Assembly (NCBI GenBank): GCA_040880125.1
Contig: JBBDJB010000046.1
Coordinates: forward strand, 20,120-84,119
DNA: 64,000 bases
Reading direction: 5' to 3'
DNA from: JBBDJB01 sp040880125
GTDB taxonomy: Bacteria; Planctomycetota; Planctomycetia; Pirellulales; JBBDJB01
In this document: positions 52,990 through 62,066 of the stretch, in pieces
How the letters are laid out: the number at the start of each line of letters is the position of its first letter
Position numbering within the stretch: position 1 is the first letter of the stretch
Translations under genes and position numbers: made by a program
The notes under the pieces: generated by a model
What the model was told of the DNA's origin: nothing
Databases searched by the model: none
Seen by the model: the letters and a program-made list of their open reading frames with translations, nothing else

Positions 52990-53499
52990 ATGACTTTTTC
53001 TGCCTACCAAGCGCGGCATAACGAAATGCATTTCTCGATCGAAGGTCGGGATGATGCATCGGGCATCCTAGGCATTTTCAACCCCAACGAAGCAAAGCCC
53101 GTACTGACCGCTGATACGCTGGAGGAACTCGAACAGGAAGCGCGAGCCCATCTTGGAAAAGAGCCGGATGCATTCCTCTACCTGACTGATGGCGGCCGAC
53201 GCGTTCATCGGATCATGATTAATGAAAAACATCACGCTGCCATCGGACGCGCGAATCGTCGCACGGCGGTTTCTGTGGCCATCTTGGTCTTCAGTTTTAC
53301 CTGCTTGATTGGAGCATCGCTCGCTCCACTTGGCACATTGGCACTACTAGGCTTTGTCGGTACAGCTAGTTTGTACTTCCTCATTCTGCGATGGGATCTC
53401 TACAACGAGATTGAAGGTGCCGTCGTTTGCGAGATTCTGTTGATTATCGTGCTGCTTTTGACTCCCTTGCTGCAGCGATTGGGCAGCAATGCCGCTTAA
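52990..53499 (+). CDS. Hypothetical membrane protein
   Basis: 169 residues, with AGGAG 10 nt upstream of the ATG. A soluble N-terminal half (SIEGRDDASGILGIFNPNEA, LEELEQEARAHLG) is followed by three hydrophobic segments (TAVSVAILVFSFTCLIGASL, LGTLALLGFVGTASLYFLIL, VVCEILLIIVLLLTPLLQRL). I do not recognise a family. The base composition is less GC-rich than the neighbours. It lies 115 nt beyond the toxin gene. Confidence 0.65.
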   Translation: MTFSAYQARHNEMHFSIEGRDDASGILGIFNPNEAKPVLTADTLEELEQEARAHLGKEPDAFLYLTDGGRRVHRIMINEKHHAAIGRANRRTAVSVAILVFSFTCLIGASLAPLGTLALLGFVGTASLYFLILRWDLYNEIEGAVVCEILLIIVLLLTPLLQRLGSNAA

Positions 53500-53602
53500 C
53501 ACGGTGCTGCCGTTGGCCCGACGGCAGCGCGGCCGGTTTGGCGTTTGGGTTTCGCAACGCTTCCCTCCCACGCGCACGTAGTACCTTATCCGACAACAGC
53601 CA

Positions 53603-53641
53603 CCCCCTCTCCCTAGCTTTCTCCCCGCCCGGGGCGAGGGG
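53603..53641. repeat. Dispersed repeat module A
   Basis: CCCCCTCTCCCTAGCTTTCT followed by CCCCGCCCGGGGCGAGGGG is a copy of module A with an altered centre. No module B is seen beside it. Confidence 0.6.
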
Positions 53642-53730
53642 TATATGCCCCGGCAACGTTTCTCCCATCGTCACAGGCGTAACTTCAGAGCGACAATTCT
53701 CGAAAAAACACCCTAGGAAACGCCGTTTAG

Positions 53731-53760
53731 TTGACTTGACCGGCCGCGATTTGCTAAAAG
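53731..53760 (+). promoter_or_regulatory. Sigma70-like promoter for the candidate small RNA
   Basis: TTGACT (53731-53736) and TAAAAG (53755-53760) are separated by 18 nt, so transcription would start near 53767. The -35 is near-consensus, the -10 weaker. Confidence 0.45.
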
Positions 53761-53766
53761 AATCGT

Positions 53767-53890
53767 AGTGGGCGAGCGCGTGGCTGGCCCGCCGTCATGC
53801 GGCTTCTGCACAGGAGGGCTGCCATGCAAGATCCACCGGACAACGTCGCCTGAGGAACCGCGCTCGTGGCGAGGTTCCTCGCGTTTTGTT
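53767..53890 (+). ncRNA. Candidate structured small RNA or leader with short ORF and terminator hairpin
   Basis: About 124 nt after a promoter-like sequence. GAGCGCG (53774-53780) can pair with CGCGCTC (53859-53865). Alternatively GAGGAACC (53852-53859) pairs with GGTTCCTC (53873-53880), followed by GCGTTTTGTT, which is terminator-like. Inside is AGGAGGGCTGCC-ATG and a nine-codon frame, MQDPPDNVA-stop, that ends exactly where the terminator stem begins. This has the layout of an attenuator or dual-function small RNA. No known RNA family is recognised; 4.5S and 6S RNA signatures are absent. Confidence 0.4.
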
Positions 53891-53927
53891 GTCGATCCGC
53901 ATTTACTCCTTCTTCGCAAAGACGCAT

Positions 53928-53966
53928 GCCCGCCTCGCTCCGTGTGAGGCGGGCTTTGCTTTTTTA
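53928..53966 (+). terminator. Rho-independent terminator
   Basis: GCCCGCCTC (53928-53936) pairs with GAGGCGGGC (53946-53954), followed by TTTGCTTTTTT. It is a second hairpin after the candidate small RNA and points in the same direction. The rest of 53500-54014 shows no gene. Confidence 0.8.
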
Positions 53967-54014
53967 TGGGGGCTTCAAATCGCGCTTATGCGATTGGCGC
54001 GCACGACGCGCGCG

Positions 54015-55289
54015 TCAGCGAAGTTCCGCCTGCGATAGCGGCAGATTGCCCTGCGCGTCCAGCGGCAGGTCGCGCAGCGGACTGAGTACTTCCAAATCGT
54101 CGCGCTGCTGCGCATCGTCAAGAAATACTGCCGAGCATTCGACCTCGGCCAGGTCGAGCGTGTTGCGAATCCAGAGAACCTTCGCTCGCTCGGGCGGAGT
54201 CAAACCGATGGTGGGCAGGGCCGCGTCGAGAATCGCCCGATCGGTCTCGAACGCCGGCGGCATTTTCACCACGCCGATGTGGCTGGCCGTCCAGCCGTTG
54301 ATCCACGTGCTGTGGCGGTCGATCGATTCGGCCAGCCGCTGCGTACAGAAGTCGACGATTCCAATCCCGATCGCGTTGCCGTGCGTTTCTCGCGTGAGTC
54401 CCCGGGTGACGATCCGCTTCACCTTGGGAAACTCGTCCGGCGCGGCCACGTTCTCGTAATACTTGCGGCCGATGACGTTGGTGTCCATGCCGGATCCGCT
54501 GATGTTCTTGCCCATCTCGTCGATCAGCAAAACGTCGACGCGGTCGAACGGCAGCCGCGGCATCCACTCCTTGGCGAGCTGCAATAGTTCCTGCTCGCGC
54601 GGCTCGAACTCTTCCGGCGCCACCGCCTGCAGCCGGGCCGTCTCGTCGTACGCGTTCTCCACGATGGCCAGCCCCGCCACCACATTGCATCGCTTGAGCA
54701 CGTGTCGCCCCACGCTGCGGACGATCTGATCGAAGCTGTAGTCTTGAATGGCCGCGTGGTAGACCTTCGCGCCGGCGTGCTTGCCCAGGCCGATGAGCAT
54801 CATCTTCATCAGCCCGCTCTCGATCGATCCGGTGAAGGCAGTGTGCGGTTTGACGCGTCCGCACACCAGCACGTGGTCAGCCTCGTAGGCGAGCCGGTCG
54901 ATGTGCACTGGGAAGCCCTCTTCGGCCTCGCAGACGACGACCGTCTCCATGCTGGAGCGGATCGGGCAGCCGCAGAACTCTTCGGTGATGCCGTAGCTTT
55001 CGATCAGCTTCCGCTGGCCCTCGGCCGTGCCGCCGCCGTGGCTGCCCATGGCCGGCACAATGAAGGGCTGTGCCCCGATCGAGCGGAAATGCCCGACGAT
55101 GGCCTTGATGATCAGGTGGATGTTGGCAATGCCGCGGCTGCCGGCGGTGATCGCGACGCTTTGTCCCGGCCGCACGCATTGGGCGAGCGACAGCCGCAAC
55201 AGCTCCTGCTCGACGGTGGCCGGGATGTCCTCCACCCGGGGGCGGGAGAACTTCTGGCGGAGGCGAAATATCTTCGGGTATTGAATCAC
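54015..55289 (-). CDS. LarA-like (DUF2088, nickel-dependent lactate racemase domain) protein
   Basis: 424 residues, the normal length of LarA homologs. The DUF2088 signature is present: SVAITAGSRGIANIHLIIKA, then PAMGSHGGGTAEGQRKLIES. VLVCGRVKPHTAFTGSIESG and KMMLIGLGKHAGA contain the conserved Lys/His region near the nickel-pincer cofactor site. There is no signal peptide. LarA enzymes racemise or epimerise 2-hydroxyacids. This protein belongs to a planctomycete-rich clade whose substrate is not known to me. No larB/C/E maturation genes are nearby. Confidence 0.85.
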   Translation of the reverse strand: MIQYPKIFRLRQKFSRPRVEDIPATVEQELLRLSLAQCVRPGQSVAITAGSRGIANIHLIIKAIVGHFRSIGAQPFIVPAMGSHGGGTAEGQRKLIESYGITEEFCGCPIRSSMETVVVCEAEEGFPVHIDRLAYEADHVLVCGRVKPHTAFTGSIESGLMKMMLIGLGKHAGAKVYHAAIQDYSFDQIVRSVGRHVLKRCNVVAGLAIVENAYDETARLQAVAPEEFEPREQELLQLAKEWMPRLPFDRVDVLLIDEMGKNISGSGMDTNVIGRKYYENVAAPDEFPKVKRIVTRGLTRETHGNAIGIGIVDFCTQRLAESIDRHSTWINGWTASHIGVVKMPPAFETDRAILDAALPTIGLTPPERAKVLWIRNTLDLAEVECSAVFLDDAQQRDDLEVLSPLRDLPLDAQGNLPLSQAELR

Positions 55290-55938
55290 GGGGAATTTCC
55301 CAAAACGAAGGCGGGGCCGCTGGCATAGCGACGGCGGTTCATTCTATCCCGGCCCGTGCTGAGCGTGAAACACACGGTAACCGGCTGGCACGCAGGGGCT
55401 TTGGGGACGGCCGACGGTCGCTGACGAACCCTGAAAATCCCGGGTTGCCTCATGTGGATATTTTGTATAAAATATAGTTCCGAATTATCCAGGCTGGGAG
55501 AATGGGACGGCTACTGGGTGCCCCTGCTGGCTTTGTCAGCAGTGCTTCCATTGTGACGGATGGCCGTGGGAATTTCCTGATGGGGAGCTTCCACGGCGGC
55601 ATCACGTAGTTTGGCCTCCATCGGAATTTTTTCAAGCGAAATAATCCAATAAAATGCGATAATGTACCGGCGAAGAAACTCCGACGGCGGCGAACGGCCC
55701 GGCCAGTTGGACAGCCAAACACCCACCTGCCCAACTCGAAGCCGCCGGCACTGCTATTAAAACGTGGGGGAGCCCAATGGACAGTCATGGGGCCCCCCCG
55801 CAAGGCGCGTCCAATTGGACATGTTGACACCGAGGCGGAATCGCCGCGAAAGTATGCGCCCTAGATGCCCCATTTTCACGGTGCGGATTGATGCCTGAGG
55901 GATCGACCGCCGAGTTTCGTTATCAAGGATGCCGCGCC
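55290..55938. other. Long intergenic region, no gene called
   Basis: 649 nt between the divergent LarA-like and AsmA-like genes. An AT-rich island at about 55455-55490 contains TATAAA (55466-55471), 15 nt after TTGCCT (55445-55450), a weak plus-strand promoter candidate. A minus-strand frame at 55450-55830 is Arg/Pro-rich, lacks homology and covers the AT island, so it is not called. Confidence 0.5.
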
Positions 55939-58900
55939 ATGGACTCATCGGATCAACCGGCCGCGTCGACCGGCGGCGCTTACTTCCGGCGCCGGCCGCT
56001 TGTCGTCCGGTTGCTTGCCGCGGCGGTGCTCGCGGTGGTGGTGATTGCGTGGTTCGCGCCGACGCTGGTGGCGGTGAGCCCGCTGCGCAATTCGGTGCTG
56101 CAATCGGCACTGCCAGACGGCTCCGGCACGCTGACGGCCGAGTCCGCCTCGCTGGGTTGGTTCTCGCCGGTCCGTCTCTACGATGTGCAATTGACGGGTC
56201 CGTCCGGCGAGCCGCTGTTGACCGTGCCGCAGTTGGAAACTTCCCAATCGCTGTTGGCGCTGTTGGTCGATCCGACTGAAGTGGGTGAAGTCCACGTCGA
56301 CGAGCCGCAGGCGACGATTCACGTGACGAAGACCAGCAGCAACTTAGAAGAGTTTCTGGCGGCCTACCTCCGAGACGAAGAACCGTCACCTGCTAGGAAT
56401 CTACAGCTTCACGTCACCGGCGGCACGGTCGTCCTCCACGAGCCGGCCGGCGGCCAGCCGTGGCGCATCGAGCAGCTTGCAACCCAGCTAACCATCGCCA
56501 AGACCGAGCCGGTAGTGCGGCAATTCGAGCTCTCGGCGATTGTGCCGAATGGATCGAGCACGGGACAACTCGAGGCGCATCTGAAAACCGGCTTGGCCAA
56601 CACTTTCGAATTGACGAGCGAAGCGATCCCCCTGTCGGTCAGCGAATCGCTGCTGGCTCGCTTCGTGCCGGAGGCCGAGTTGGCCGGCAGCCTTTCAGTG
56701 CGTTTGAGCGCGACCTGGAGCGGCCCTGCGGCCGAAGCCGCGTGGCTCATCGACGGGAACATCGATGTGGCGCAGCTCGATTTCACCGCCGCCGCGCTGA
56801 GCGGCGATCACATCCAGCTCGCCGAACTGCACGTGCCGTGGCAGGTTACCCGGGAGGGCAATCGGGTGGAAGTCTCGCAACTGGCGCTGGAGAGCGACGT
56901 CGCCAGCGCCAGAATCAATGGCGCTTTTCCGGCCGAGGTGCTTTCGAGTCCGTGGGATGCCGAAGCGCTGGCCGAGTCCAACTTCGACATCATCGCCCAT
57001 GTCGATCTGGCGCGGCTGGGGAACATGATGCCGCGCCTGCTGCACGTCCGCGAAGGCACGGAGCTAACGTCGGGGCAGGTCGAAGTCCGCGCGGCCAGCA
57101 ACGCTGCGGCTCCCGGCTCGAAGTGGACCGCCTCGATTCGGACCAGCGAGCTGGCGGCCGTGCACCAGGGGCAGCCGCTGCGCTGGGATCGCCCCTTTCA
57201 AGCCGATTTCACGGCAAAGCGCAGCGGTGATGACTTTGTTCTGGAGCGGCTGGCGGCCGACGCCGGTTTTGCACAGGTCGTGGCGGCCGGTTCGCGGCAA
57301 TATCTGCAGGGCACCGCCAGCGCCGACCTGGCGGAGTTGCACGCACAGCTCAGCCAATTCTTCGACCTGGGCGGCTGGCAAGTGAAAGGGCAGGGACGCG
57401 GCGACTTCGTCTGGCGGGAAACGCCCGAGGGCGCGTTCGACGGCCGCGCATCCGTCGAAGTCGTCAATTGGCAGTTGTCGAACCCGTCCGGTCGCAGTTG
57501 GGCGGAGCCGCGACTCTCAGCCCAGGCGTCCGCGGTCGGCGAACTGCAGGGCACTTCACTCACCCGGCTTGAAACCGCCTGGCTGCAATTCACCGGCCAG
57601 GGCGATCAGCTCTCGCTGCGATTGGCCAAACCCGTCGATCGTCCGGGACCGCAGCAGCCGCTGTCGGTGGATCTGGATGTCAACACGAACCTCGCGCATT
57701 GGGCCACTACGCTCAATCGGAACTTTGACGGCGTCGGCCGCGCCACCGGGCGGCTGCACTATTCGCCAGAAAAAGTGCAACTCAACGATCTTATGCTGAC
57801 CGTCGATCGGCTGCGCGTCAGCACGGAGCAGCTACACATCGATGAGCCGCAGGTGAAGCTGGTGGCGACTGCGGCCGCTTGGGACCGCGCGGCGCAGCAA
57901 CTCGGCGCCGACCGCGTGCAACTGACCAGCCCGACAATAACCGTTGATGCCCGCAAGACAAAGGTCAACTGGGCCGAGTCCGAGTTGCCCCGCATCCAGT
58001 CGCAAGTCGACTTCCGGGCCGACCTCGCCCGACTGAGCGGATGGCGTGCTGCGGCCTCACCCGACGCGGTACGCCTGGTAGGTTCACTTGCAGGACAGGC
58101 AAGCGTTCAGAGAAACGATCAAACGACCACCGCCACACTTACGGCACGCGCGAGCGAACTGGTGATATGGCGTCCGGCGGATCAAGCCGGGGTCGCTCCG
58201 CAGGCGGCCGCTGGCCGCTGGCAACAGCCGCTGGTGACGCTCGCCGCCGAAGTCAGCCACGACGCACGCTCCGGCAGTCTGCGCGTCGCCCAGAGTGAGA
58301 TTGTCAGCGATGACATCACTGTGGCCATCTCAGGCAGCGTCGACACCGCCGGCGACCAGCGGCAAGTCGATCTAACCGGAACGTTCGATTACGACCTGGC
58401 GAAGCTCACGCCGCTGGTGCAGCAGTACGCTGGACCGACGGTGCAGTTGGACGGCCGCCGCCAAGGAAGCTTTGCACTAAGTGGTCCCTGGGGCGCAGTC
58501 GCCGCCGAGGCAGGGCAGGGCGAGCAACAGTTCGCTTGGCTGCGTCCGCTTTCCGGCAATGCACGCGCCGGCTGGCAAAGCATTCGTGCATTCGGGCTCA
58601 CCGCAGGACAAGGCGAACTCTCGGCCAACCTGCGCGGCGGAATTGTCCAGGTCGATCCATTCGAAATCGCCGTGAGCGAGGGCCGCATCCTGGGCGCGCC
58701 GCAGGTGCATCTGGCGGTCGAGCGGCCGGCGGTCGTGCTGCCGCGCGGGCAACTAATCGACCAGGTTCACATCTCGCCGGAGGTGATCGACGCAGGATTA
58801 AAATACGTGTCTCCGCTGCTCTCTCAGGCGACGCGTTCGCAGGGGCGATTCTCGCTGGCGATCGACGGAGCGCAAATCCCACTCGATCAGCCAATCGACG

Positions 58901-59412
58901 CCGGGTCGCGCGGAGAACTGACAATCCATGAAGCGCGCGTCACGCCGGGCCCCTTGGCGATGGAGATCCTCGCGATTGCGCGGCAGATTCGTTCGCTGCG
59001 GCAGGGCGATCGGCTGTTGCCGCAGCTCGCCACGGCCGAAGCGCGGGATCGCACGCTGTTGGAGATGTCGCAGGAGCAGATCGCGTTCGAAGTGTCCGGC
59101 CGGCGAGTGCACCACCGCGGAGTGACCGCGAACGTGGGCGACGTCGAGATCCGCACCCATGGCTCGGTCGGTTTCGATCAAACGCTGGCGATCGTGGCCG
59201 AAGTGCCTATCCGCGACGATTGGGTGGGGCAGCGGCCGTGGCTGGCAGGTTTGCGTGGTCAGACAATGCAGTTCCCCGTGCGCGGCACGTTGTCGCGGCC
59301 CGAGCTCGACCCGCAGACCCTGCGGAACCTGAATGCACAACTGATTGGAAACGCCGTCGAGGGCGCGGTGTTAGAAGGACTACAGCGGTTGCTGGAGCGT
59401 CGCCGAGAATAG
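55939..59412 (+). CDS. Large AsmA/TamB-like inner-membrane-anchored protein
   Basis: 1157 residues from the ATG at 55939 (AAGGA upstream). One N-terminal membrane anchor is present (VVRLLAAAVLAVVVIAWFAP), then an AsmA-type opening (GSGTLTAESASLGWFSPVRL, YDVQLTGPSGEPLLTVPQLE) and EVHVDEPQATIHVT. The rest is a long beta-rich stretch with repeated strand patterns, ending in an AsmA-like C-terminal domain (DQTLAIVAEVPIRDDWV, then GQTMQFPVRGTLSRPEL). Such bridge-like proteins are thought to move lipids between membranes; this role is inferred for planctomycetes. Confidence 0.8.
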   Translation: MDSSDQPAASTGGAYFRRRPLVVRLLAAAVLAVVVIAWFAPTLVAVSPLRNSVLQSALPDGSGTLTAESASLGWFSPVRLYDVQLTGPSGEPLLTVPQLETSQSLLALLVDPTEVGEVHVDEPQATIHVTKTSSNLEEFLAAYLRDEEPSPARNLQLHVTGGTVVLHEPAGGQPWRIEQLATQLTIAKTEPVVRQFELSAIVPNGSSTGQLEAHLKTGLANTFELTSEAIPLSVSESLLARFVPEAELAGSLSVRLSATWSGPAAEAAWLIDGNIDVAQLDFTAAALSGDHIQLAELHVPWQVTREGNRVEVSQLALESDVASARINGAFPAEVLSSPWDAEALAESNFDIIAHVDLARLGNMMPRLLHVREGTELTSGQVEVRAASNAAAPGSKWTASIRTSELAAVHQGQPLRWDRPFQADFTAKRSGDDFVLERLAADAGFAQVVAAGSRQYLQGTASADLAELHAQLSQFFDLGGWQVKGQGRGDFVWRETPEGAFDGRASVEVVNWQLSNPSGRSWAEPRLSAQASAVGELQGTSLTRLETAWLQFTGQGDQLSLRLAKPVDRPGPQQPLSVDLDVNTNLAHWATTLNRNFDGVGRATGRLHYSPEKVQLNDLMLTVDRLRVSTEQLHIDEPQVKLVATAAAWDRAAQQLGADRVQLTSPTITVDARKTKVNWAESELPRIQSQVDFRADLARLSGWRAAASPDAVRLVGSLAGQASVQRNDQTTTATLTARASELVIWRPADQAGVAPQAAAGRWQQPLVTLAAEVSHDARSGSLRVAQSEIVSDDITVAISGSVDTAGDQRQVDLTGTFDYDLAKLTPLVQQYAGPTVQLDGRRQGSFALSGPWGAVAAEAGQGEQQFAWLRPLSGNARAGWQSIRAFGLTAGQGELSANLRGGIVQVDPFEIAVSEGRILGAPQVHLAVERPAVVLPRGQLIDQVHISPEVIDAGLKYVSPLLSQATRSQGRFSLAIDGAQIPLDQPIDAGSRGELTIHEARVTPGPLAMEILAIARQIRSLRQGDRLLPQLATAEARDRTLLEMSQEQIAFEVSGRRVHHRGVTANVGDVEIRTHGSVGFDQTLAIVAEVPIRDDWVGQRPWLAGLRGQTMQFPVRGTLSRPELDPQTLRNLNAQLIGNAVEGAVLEGLQRLLERRRE

Positions 59413-59511
59413 CTGCCGCGAGTGTGCGCCGGCTTGCGGAAGTTACGTTCGCATGGCTTATACTGATGCGTGGCGTGTGTGGGGTCGCCGTCACCTGGCG
59501 CCGGAAGATTT

Positions 59512-60252
59512 ATGAAGCTCCACCTGTTGGGTACCGGGGGCTACCACCCCAGCGATCGCAGGCACACCGCATGCCTGATGCTGCCGGAGGCGGGCATCGT
59601 GCTGGACGCCGGCACGGCCATGTTCCGCGTACGCGATCTGCTGGTGACGCCAACGCTCGATATCTTCCTCACGCACGCGCATCTCGACCACTCGGTCGGG
59701 CTGACGTACCTGTTCGACGTGCTATGGCAGCGAGACGTGCGGCAGGTGGTGGTGCACGCGGCGGCGGACAAGCTGGCGGCGATCGAGCAGCATCTCTTGG
59801 CCGAGGCGATTTTTCCGGTGCGCCCGCCGTGCGAATTTCGCCCGTTGGCGACGAACGTCACGCTGCCCGATGGCGGGCGACTGACTCATTTCCCGCTGGC
59901 GCATCCGGGCGGAGTCGTCGGCTACCGGCTCGACTGGCCCAGCCGCTCGCTGGCATATGTCACCGACACGACGGCCGCGGCGGATGCGTCGTACATCGAT
60001 GCGATTCGCGGCGTCGATTTGCTCGTGCACGAGTGTTACTTTCCCGACTCGATGCGCCAGTGGGCGGAGCGGACCGGCCACAGTTGCACGTCCGACGTCG
60101 CCCAATTGGCGGCTGCCGCCGAAGTGGGCCGCGCCGTGCTGGTGCACATCAATCCCTTGGCCGAAACGGACGAAGAGCTGGGAGTCGATCAGGCGAAGCA
60201 GACGTTTGCGCACCTCGAGCTCGCCAGCGACGGCGACGTGGTGGAGTTTTGA
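59512..60252 (+). CDS. Metallo-beta-lactamase-fold hydrolase (RNase Z-like)
   Basis: 246 residues from the ATG at 59512, with GGAAG upstream. It starts MKLHLLGTGGYHPSDRRHTA. The metal motif is TH55-x-H57-x-D59-H60 (LTHAHLDH). HPGGVVGYRL, LAYVTDTTAA and LLVHECYF supply the later metal ligands, and VLVHINPLAET ends the domain. The layout follows RNase Z/arylsulfatase-type MBL hydrolases, but it is short and lacks the RNase Z exosite arm. The substrate is unknown. It is convergent, by 16 nt, with the VWA gene. Confidence 0.85.
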   Translation: MKLHLLGTGGYHPSDRRHTACLMLPEAGIVLDAGTAMFRVRDLLVTPTLDIFLTHAHLDHSVGLTYLFDVLWQRDVRQVVVHAAADKLAAIEQHLLAEAIFPVRPPCEFRPLATNVTLPDGGRLTHFPLAHPGGVVGYRLDWPSRSLAYVTDTTAAADASYIDAIRGVDLLVHECYFPDSMRQWAERTGHSCTSDVAQLAAAAEVGRAVLVHINPLAETDEELGVDQAKQTFAHLELASDGDVVEF

Positions 60253-60268
60253 GGTGACGTGCCGAGGG

Positions 60269-61969
60269 CTACGAAACAATATCCCGCCGCCGCTGGACGT
60301 AATCCCAAATGACGTAGCGGTCCAGATCGCGGCCCGAGGTAAAGAACACCCGTCCGGACGTCGACTCCGCCAACCGGTAGGCGAAGCGGATGTCCTCTTC
60401 CGACTGCGACCAGTTTGGCAGCAGGAACAGGTTGATGGTGATCTCGTCCCGTTTGCATCGCAGTCCTTCGCGCAGCGTGGCCGACTCGGTCCGCGGATCG
60501 GGCGGATAGAGCAGGAACAGCTGCTCACCTTCGAAGTGGGCGGTGGGCAGCCCGTCGGTGATGAGGATGATCTGCCGGTTGGGCGTGTCCTGCGTACCGA
60601 GGAACTGCCGCGCCATGGCCAGCGCGTGCTGGATGTTCGTGAAGTGCGGCGGCACGTCCAGTTCGGTGATGTCCTCGCGGCTCATGTCCGCCCGCAGACG
60701 TACGACGGGATTGCTGATCGTCGGGAAGCGGGGCATCAGCTTCACGACTTCGCCGCGCGGGACCGGCTTGGCGAAGCTGGCCACTTCGATGAACTGCAGG
60801 TAGTCGCCGGGAAACTCGCGGCGGATCAGCCCCTCCAGGGCCAGCGCCATCCGTTTGACATTGATGTACTGGCCTTCGTAGCGCATCGAACCGCTCATGT
60901 CCATCAGCACACACGTCGCGCACTTGGGTGTGTTGCGCGTGCGGTGGATCTGGATGTCGTCCTGGCTAATGCGGATCGGCAAGCCCGGCCCCTGGCGCAC
61001 CAGCGCGGCGATGAACGTGCCGGGGATGTCCATGTTGGCGGGCGAATCGCCGAACTCGTAGTCCTTGGTCCTCTGCGTCTCGACGGCCCCTTCGCCGACG
61101 ACCGGACCTTGATGGCGGCCGGAGCGCGAGGCGACCAACTCGCTGAAGATCCGCTCCAGCAGCTTGCCCTGGAACAGCCGCATGGCCTTGGGCGTCAATT
61201 CGTAGCCGCCGGCCGTTTGCTCCATCCCTTGCTGCTCGGCCATTTGCCGCAGGTACTCCTGTACTTGCCGCTGCAAGCCCGAAAGCTGCTCGATGTCGCC
61301 CGGCTCGGCGAACTCGGAGAGCGCCTCCATGTCGATGATGCCGATCTGTGCGGTGCGGGCGGCCTCTTCCAGTTGCTTGAGCAACTCGTCAATCTTCTCC
61401 AATTCTTCCTTGATCTCGAGCGCCTTGGGGATATCCATCGAGGTGCGGCCGGTGAACTCGTACTTGCCGGCCAGTTCGTCGATTTCATACTTATCCCCCA
61501 GGCGATCGACCAGTTGCACCAGCGATCGGGCGAACCGGGATCGATCGTCCTCGGCGGCGTACCACAGCCGCTCCAGATCGCGAATCTGTTCCTCGCGTAC
61601 GGCTCGGTGAAAGCGATCGCGCAGGATGCGCGGCGGGCGGATCGCTTCGGCCGTATCGCGGAACTCCCGCTTGGCGAGCTTCTGTACCGTGTCGGTCTCG
61701 TAGGTAGCCAGAATCTTCCGCTTCCGCTCCTGGAGCATTGTGATCAGAGCGTCGATGCTGGGGCCGAGACCTTGAATCTGGCTGGGGTCGAGCCGGATCG
61801 CCCGGGCAAGCTCTTCGTCGGTCAGCTCGCGCATGCTGCCGTACATCAGCATGTGCTCGAAGGCCGGAGAGACAACATCCGGCGGCGGCTGCGTCGGGCT
61901 GGGAAACCGCCGCGGGTCGTACCGCTGGTAGGTGTGAATGACGCCGCCGATGTTCTTGCGCTGAGGCAT
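60269..61969 (-). CDS. VWA-domain protein, partner of a MoxR-type AAA+ ATPase
   Basis: 566 residues. Residues 1-300 are mainly helical (ELEKIDELLKQLEEAARTAQ, then GLQRQVQEYLRQMAEQQGME). The C-terminal von Willebrand A domain (about 345-540) has an intact MIDAS: D357-M-S-G-S in CVLMDMSGSMRYEGQY, then ILITDGLPTAHFEGEQ. There is no signal peptide. The pairing of such proteins with MoxR/BchI-like ATPases (here at 63009-64000) is common; together they act like magnesium-chelatase I/D subunits or metal-insertion chaperones. In this window two genes separate the pair. Confidence 0.88.
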   Translation of the reverse strand: MPQRKNIGGVIHTYQRYDPRRFPSPTQPPPDVVSPAFEHMLMYGSMRELTDEELARAIRLDPSQIQGLGPSIDALITMLQERKRKILATYETDTVQKLAKREFRDTAEAIRPPRILRDRFHRAVREEQIRDLERLWYAAEDDRSRFARSLVQLVDRLGDKYEIDELAGKYEFTGRTSMDIPKALEIKEELEKIDELLKQLEEAARTAQIGIIDMEALSEFAEPGDIEQLSGLQRQVQEYLRQMAEQQGMEQTAGGYELTPKAMRLFQGKLLERIFSELVASRSGRHQGPVVGEGAVETQRTKDYEFGDSPANMDIPGTFIAALVRQGPGLPIRISQDDIQIHRTRNTPKCATCVLMDMSGSMRYEGQYINVKRMALALEGLIRREFPGDYLQFIEVASFAKPVPRGEVVKLMPRFPTISNPVVRLRADMSREDITELDVPPHFTNIQHALAMARQFLGTQDTPNRQIILITDGLPTAHFEGEQLFLLYPPDPRTESATLREGLRCKRDEITINLFLLPNWSQSEEDIRFAYRLAESTSGRVFFTSGRDLDRYVIWDYVQRRRDIVS

Positions 61970-62066
61970 GGTGGTTTCCGGATGCCCTGCTTTTGGGAGC
62001 GGTGGCGGATAGTTCGCGGGAGCGCGGCTGGCCGCCGTGTGGCTAGTATGATTCGCGAGTCAAAGG

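Noticed and set aside
53767..53890. 4.5S RNA, 6S RNA or tmRNA
   Set aside because: The conserved GGTCAGG/GGAAGCAGCC loop of 4.5S RNA, the 6S bubble and a tag-peptide/tRNA-like end are all absent.
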